From Christensenellaceae bacterium Phil1 (GTDB lineage: Bacteria; Bacillota; Clostridia; Christensenellales; CAG-138), in contig MSGS01000019.1 in the NCBI GenBank assembly GCA_001940855.1, positions 1 to 34,779 on the forward strand: a stretch of 34,779 nt of DNA, in the 5' to 3' direction. Every line of letters starts with the position of its first letter. Positions within the stretch are counted from its first letter, which is position 1. The position numbers and the translations under genes were made by a program. Under the pieces are notes generated by a model. It made no database searches. It was not told the origin of the DNA and saw nothing but the letters and a program-made list of their open reading frames with translations. Below are positions 31,268 to 34,779 of the stretch, in pieces.

Positions 31268-32569
31268 TCATATTTTTGCCAACGCGGCGTTCTTATATGC
31301 TTCGTCATCGGTAACTTCCCTTATAATTTTAAACCCCTTTGGGAAAGCGATTTTCTGGTCTTCTTCTCTTATTTCTATTTCAACGATCGCCTTGTCGTTC
31401 CAGAACGGATATATATCTATTTCAAAATACTGATTTTCATACATAAGACAGTATCTGTCCTTCCTGATAGGCCTTCTTGTCGGATCGGCATTCATTAAAA
31501 GGCGAAGGTATTCTTTTTCGGACAGCCTTCTTTCCGTTTCAATGCGCTTTATGCCCCCGGCATTTTTCTTTGTGGTCAGGTAATATACATAGTTGCCGTC
31601 GACTCCCCTCTGCCGCACTCTGGTTTCCTCGCCGTTATCGGAGTTGAGATAGGTTTGGATGATTTCGATTTTTCGGCAATTCCACAGCGATTCAAGCCAC
31701 TTTATATCCGGGTATTCGATCAAATATTTACGCTCGATCTCATAAGACTCCGGCTCCCCGAGGAAAGAGGATATTTCGGCTATCAGCCGCTTCATCTTCA
31801 TCTCAAAATCCGAAGTATTGTCTATTACGCGGAGATGAGGATGTCCCGTCCATGCTGAAATCAGCTTATCGTCAATGGCAGCTGCCTCATCTATCGTTTC
31901 AGTCCTTGCCGAATCGTTTGCCGTCGTATAATACTCCGCAGCTCCTTTTGCAGCGGTTACAAGATGAAATACCGCATCGTAATTATCCCGCAGCGCAATC
32001 TCGTCAGTCCCTAAAAAATCAAGCACCTCCGCGAATTCCAAATCATTCATATAAGCCTTGTTATCAAGCGCTCCGCGGTCGCACACGATAAGCACCTTAT
32101 CATTCATGGTTTCAGCAGCCTGCACAAACACTTTTTCCTTATCAAGCTGAAGCATCATCTGGCACTTTTGATATTCACCGTTCGAACCGCATGTCCACGG
32201 CGCAACGCCGCCCGTGATCAGCTCTGTCGCAGTTTCCGGAACGAACAAAACAGCATATCCCATTTGCGTAAATATGTTTTGTATCCAGCTCATCGCTGTG
32301 GATTTTCCGGCGCATGGGCCGCCCGTGATAACGATTTTTATTATGTCGGTGTTTCTTTCTTTCTCCCTGAAATTAAGCATTTTATCAATGCTGGCATGAA
32401 ACAGCGCAGCTAATTTTCTTATTGTTTCCGTGCTGGGCTTTGCCACGCCTACTTCCCATTTTGAAACCGCCTTATTTGTTACACCGATTTTCGAAGCCAA
32501 CTCCGACTGCGACATTTTCGACATTGACCGAAGTCTATAAATGTAATTACCGAATTCATAGTCATTCAT
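31268..32569 (-). CDS. XRE HTH + P-loop NTPase/kinase (AAA_28) + CYTH domain protein
   Basis: 433 residues from MNDYEFGNYIYRL at 32569 (AAGGAGGG upstream). An XRE HTH is at about 5-58 ('MSQSELASKIGVTNKAVSKWE'). The P-loop domain follows, with Walker A 'ITGGPCAGKST' at about 81-91 and 'LIVCDRGALDNKAYM'. The C-terminal CYTH/triphosphate-tunnel domain starts with the EIERKYLIEYP (ExExK) motif at about 274 and has 'ETRVRQRG', 'ETERRL' and 'FEIDIYPFWNDKAIVEIEI', so the tunnel acidic and basic residues seem intact. It probably hydrolyses or transfers a triphosphate and may regulate transcription. It is host, outside the phage. Confidence 0.85.
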   Translation of the reverse strand: MNDYEFGNYIYRLRSMSKMSQSELASKIGVTNKAVSKWEVGVAKPSTETIRKLAALFHASIDKMLNFREKERNTDIIKIVITGGPCAGKSTAMSWIQNIFTQMGYAVLFVPETATELITGGVAPWTCGSNGEYQKCQMMLQLDKEKVFVQAAETMNDKVLIVCDRGALDNKAYMNDLEFAEVLDFLGTDEIALRDNYDAVFHLVTAAKGAAEYYTTANDSARTETIDEAAAIDDKLISAWTGHPHLRVIDNTSDFEMKMKRLIAEISSFLGEPESYEIERKYLIEYPDIKWLESLWNCRKIEIIQTYLNSDNGEETRVRQRGVDGNYVYYLTTKKNAGGIKRIETERRLSEKEYLRLLMNADPTRRPIRKDRYCLMYENQYFEIDIYPFWNDKAIVEIEIREEDQKIAFPKGFKIIREVTDDEAYKNAALAKI

Positions 32570-32715
32570 CCATGTTATCCCTCCTTGCACTTTTTATTAT
32601 AGCGATGCTTATACCATCACGCAACAATGCAGCTATCGAACACCGGTAGAAGTTTTCACGGCCTGCCCTCTGCGGCAAATGCCTGATACATGCTCAAAGG
32701 CGCGTGAATGCATGG

Positions 32716-33289
32716 TCATCTGCCGTTAAGCATTTCGGGAAAGTTCCCCTTTAAGAAATGCCTGTATTCAGGATGATCCGATGCATTCTCATATTCCTCG
32801 GGAATGGTTCTTCTGTTCCATTCTCTGGTTTTGTCCGTCATTTCTTCATATCTGCGTATAGCGATAAGCCCTTCCCGCTCGGCCTGCAAAATGGCTTCAT
32901 ATGCGTCTGGAATGAATTCCACGCCAGATACGTCCACTGCCGCGCTGCTTGCGGCGGCGTCGGGAATATTCAGAGCAAAGCCTGAATCAGTAATCGTCTT
33001 GGCGGAATAAATATAGCCCGATACGCCTTTATATGTGCTTATCAGCGCATTTGGATAATATTCTTTCAAGCGCTGCCGCCCGTCTTTATCAAAGCCGTAC
33101 GGCCCCCACTTTTGATATTTCCCGTTATACGAAAAGCCCGTTTCCTTGCAATACTTTTCAATTGAATTGCTTAAATAGACCAACACATTTTCCCTTTTCA
33201 CCGAAAAAATAAACCAGCGGGATGCCATGATTGGAAACCTGCGGCCTCAGTTGAGTAAGCCCCTTGACCGGCGATGCATGATAGTACAT
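32716..33289 (-). pseudogene. Frameshifted gene of unknown function
   Basis: The start MYYHASPVKGLTQLRPQVSNHG at 33289 has AGGAGGG six bases upstream. The frame breaks in a run of six T (minus strand, near 33205); removing one T gives continuous IPLVYFSVKRENVLVYLSN... to the stop at 32716, about 190 residues. This reads like a conserved Bacillota protein, with a C-terminal 'DHPEYRHFLKGNF'. I do not know its function. The frameshift could be a true mutation or a homopolymer error. Confidence 0.65.
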
Positions 33290-33440
33290 TTTCTTCCCTC
33301 CTAACGCTGTTATAGAAACCGAGTTCCTGATTTTGCACAATATCAGTCGGTCTGTTTACCGAAATCACATTTAACTTTTTCAAAGTTTTCCGCTAACATG
33401 TCCGCACCGTTCTTGAACACACCGATTTATCGAATTGACT

Positions 33441-34779
33441 TTACCATATTATTATATTTATTTCAAATAAAACAGCACGATGGCTTTGATGCAAAACCTT
33501 CGTGCTGTTTGGTGGTGGAGCGACTTGAGTTAAATCCGAACCGAAGGCCGCCTGAATTTCCGCAAGTGTGATCGTTTCAGTTCCGTCCTTGAAGTTGTAG
33601 GTAAAGACCAGCTTATCGTCAAACACATAGATGGAATTGATGAACGTGTCGATGATCTGCTTCTGATACTGCGGGTCGTCTACGTTGCCATACTTGAAGC
33701 GGCTGATCCAACTGACTACCTGCTCTTTTGTGTAGCGCGGCCTTGCCATCTGCGCCTGCAATATGGACAGCTTCAAATCTTCCCGCTGCATTTCCAGCTT
33801 CTCCAGCCGCTCCTTTGTGGAGGCGGTGAGCACGCCCATCTGAATGGCGTTGAGCATATTGTCAATGGCTTTTTCACATTCAGTCAACTGCTGGCGCATG
33901 GCGGGGAGCGAGGTATCTTCCTTTTCCTGCAAGGCTACGATTGCTTCCGCAATGCGGCTGATTTCCTCATCCCGCAATACGCGCTGCACCGTCACAAGGA
34001 CTGCCGCCCGTTCGATCCAATGCTTTCTGACAGATTTTCGCTTGCAGCCCAGCTTTCGCTTCGCACCGCCGCATTTGTAGTAATAATGTTTGACGCCCTT
34101 TGTGCTGCTGGTGCCGCTTTCCCCGGCCATCAGCCGTTCGCAAGTTCCGCAGAACAGCTTCGTTGTCAGCAGATATTCTTCCGTCGCTTTGGCTTTGGCG
34201 GGGGCTTTTTTGTTGAACGCCATACGCCGCTGCACCCGGTCAAACAAGTCATCGTCAATGATTGCAGGGATTCCTTTGGGGATGATCACGCTCCCATACT
34301 GGTACTCTCCGATGTACTTCCTGTTTTTGAGGATCAGACTGACCCCGCCGATTTTGAACGCCTTGCCCTTTTTCGTTTTCAGCCCACGTCCGTTCAGCGA
34401 AGCCGTGATCTCGCTGATGCTCTCGCCGCTGTCATAGAGGATGAAGATCTCCGTTACCAGCGGGGCGGTCAGAGGATCGACGGCAAGCACACCGTCTGTG
34501 CCTACCACATACCCCAGCGGCGTATTTCCGCCGTTGTTTTTGCATTTAAGCGCGTTCTCTTTCTGTCCGCGCTGTATCTTCTCGGACAGCTCAGCGGAGT
34601 AATATTCGGCGTAGCCCTCCAGCATGGATTCAAGGATGATACCCTCCGGCCCGTCGGAGATATTCTCCTTGACGGATACGACCTTCACGCCGTTCTTTTT
34701 CAGAATCCGCTTGTAGTGGGCGCTGTCATAGCGGTCACGGGAAAAACGGTCGAGTTTCCATATCAGCACCACATCGAAC
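33441..34779 (-). CDS. Large serine recombinase, N-terminus cut by window edge
   Basis: At least 445 residues, open at the right edge. 'VLIWKLDRFSRDRYDSA' is the end of the catalytic resolvase domain, with the conserved LDRFSRD; the catalytic Ser is beyond the window. The recombinase domain follows ('GNTPLGYVVG', 'ISEITASLNGRGLKTKKG'), then a zinc ribbon ('LFCGTCERLMAG', 'YYYKCGGAKRKLGCKRK') with the coiled coil that controls direction. Large serine recombinases integrate and excise mobile elements, so a second element probably lies to the right. The last codons run through a terminator hairpin. Confidence 0.92.
   Translation of the reverse strand, partial: FDVVLIWKLDRFSRDRYDSAHYKRILKKNGVKVVSVKENISDGPEGIILESMLEGYAEYYSAELSEKIQRGQKENALKCKNNGGNTPLGYVVGTDGVLAVDPLTAPLVTEIFILYDSGESISEITASLNGRGLKTKKGKAFKIGGVSLILKNRKYIGEYQYGSVIIPKGIPAIIDDDLFDRVQRRMAFNKKAPAKAKATEEYLLTTKLFCGTCERLMAGESGTSSTKGVKHYYYKCGGAKRKLGCKRKSVRKHWIERAAVLVTVQRVLRDEEISRIAEAIVALQEKEDTSLPAMRQQLTECEKAIDNMLNAIQMGVLTASTKERLEKLEMQREDLKLSILQAQMARPRYTKEQVVSWISRFKYGNVDDPQYQKQIIDTFINSIYVFDDKLVFTYNFKDGTETITLAEIQAAFGSDLTQVAPPPNSTKVLHQSHRAVLFEINIIIW
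33470..33510 (-). terminator. Terminator hairpin inside the recombinase 3' end
   Basis: AAACAGCACGA and TCGTGCTGTTT form an 11-bp stem with a 19-nt loop, followed on the minus strand by TTTATTT. The recombinase stop is 29 bases further, so the last codons are encoded by the hairpin and its tail. Confidence 0.65.

Noticed and set aside
1..34779. tRNA or rRNA genes
   Set aside because: No cloverleaf with the conserved GGTTCRANNCC arm or rRNA core segments was recognised on either strand.

Overview
The window is most of a Mu-like (transposable, myovirus-type) prophage in a Bacillota host, followed by about 3.6 kb of host-type DNA. Nearly all phage genes lie on the minus strand, so the phage reads from right to left. 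A clostridial (Oscillospirales-like) host is suggested by AGGAGG ribosome sites, about 50 percent GC, Dit/BppU-type tail proteins, a LoaP-like NusG paralogue and a large serine recombinase in the flank. The genus is not determined.

Layout from right to left. Positions 34779-31215 are host: a large serine recombinase cut by the window edge, a frameshifted unknown gene, an HTH/P-loop kinase/CYTH protein, and the first codons of a host gene apparently interrupted by the prophage. The inferred phage terminus (5'-TG...) is at 31214. Two copies of an 18-nt motif lie 8-25 and 103-120 nt inside it, the layout of Mu transposase sites L1/L2. Next come about 450 bp of non-coding end DNA and a plus-strand LexA-like repressor, split by a one-base frameshift. 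It is divergent from the leftward early operon: Cro-like regulator, BRO-N antirepressor, small membrane protein, MuA, MuB, Gam, GemA, Mor. A Mor-type promoter with a perfect 32-nt palindrome follows, then the middle genes: DUF2730, winged helix, DUF3486/gp27, and a LoaP-like NusG.

The late operon runs from 22165 to the left edge: TerL, a methyltransferase remnant, a portal-MuF-JAMM fusion, protease, HK97 capsid, connectors, sheath, tube, tail chaperone with an apparent +1/-2 frameshift, tape measure, Dit-like protein, hub, spike, gp25-like wedge, baseplate J, gpI/DUF2313, tail fibre and accessory tail proteins.

The operon ends in a diversity-generating retroelement (DGR): avd (1759-2166), an AAY-rich template repeat (about 1600-1745), a DGR-type reverse transcriptase with the LGxxxSQ and YMDD motifs (446-1477), and a target gene that overlaps the RT stop by ATGA and runs off the left edge. 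The variable repeat should be in its unseen 3' end. The phage therefore appears able to diversify a C-type-lectin-like receptor-binding protein.

The strongest leads are the DGR embedded in the tail operon; the LoaP-like antiterminator beside a 15-bp hairpin ahead of the late operon; the transposase end sites that place the prophage boundary; and helically phased CGTT repeats in front of terL with related repeats near the phage end. Lysis genes and the second phage end are not in the window.
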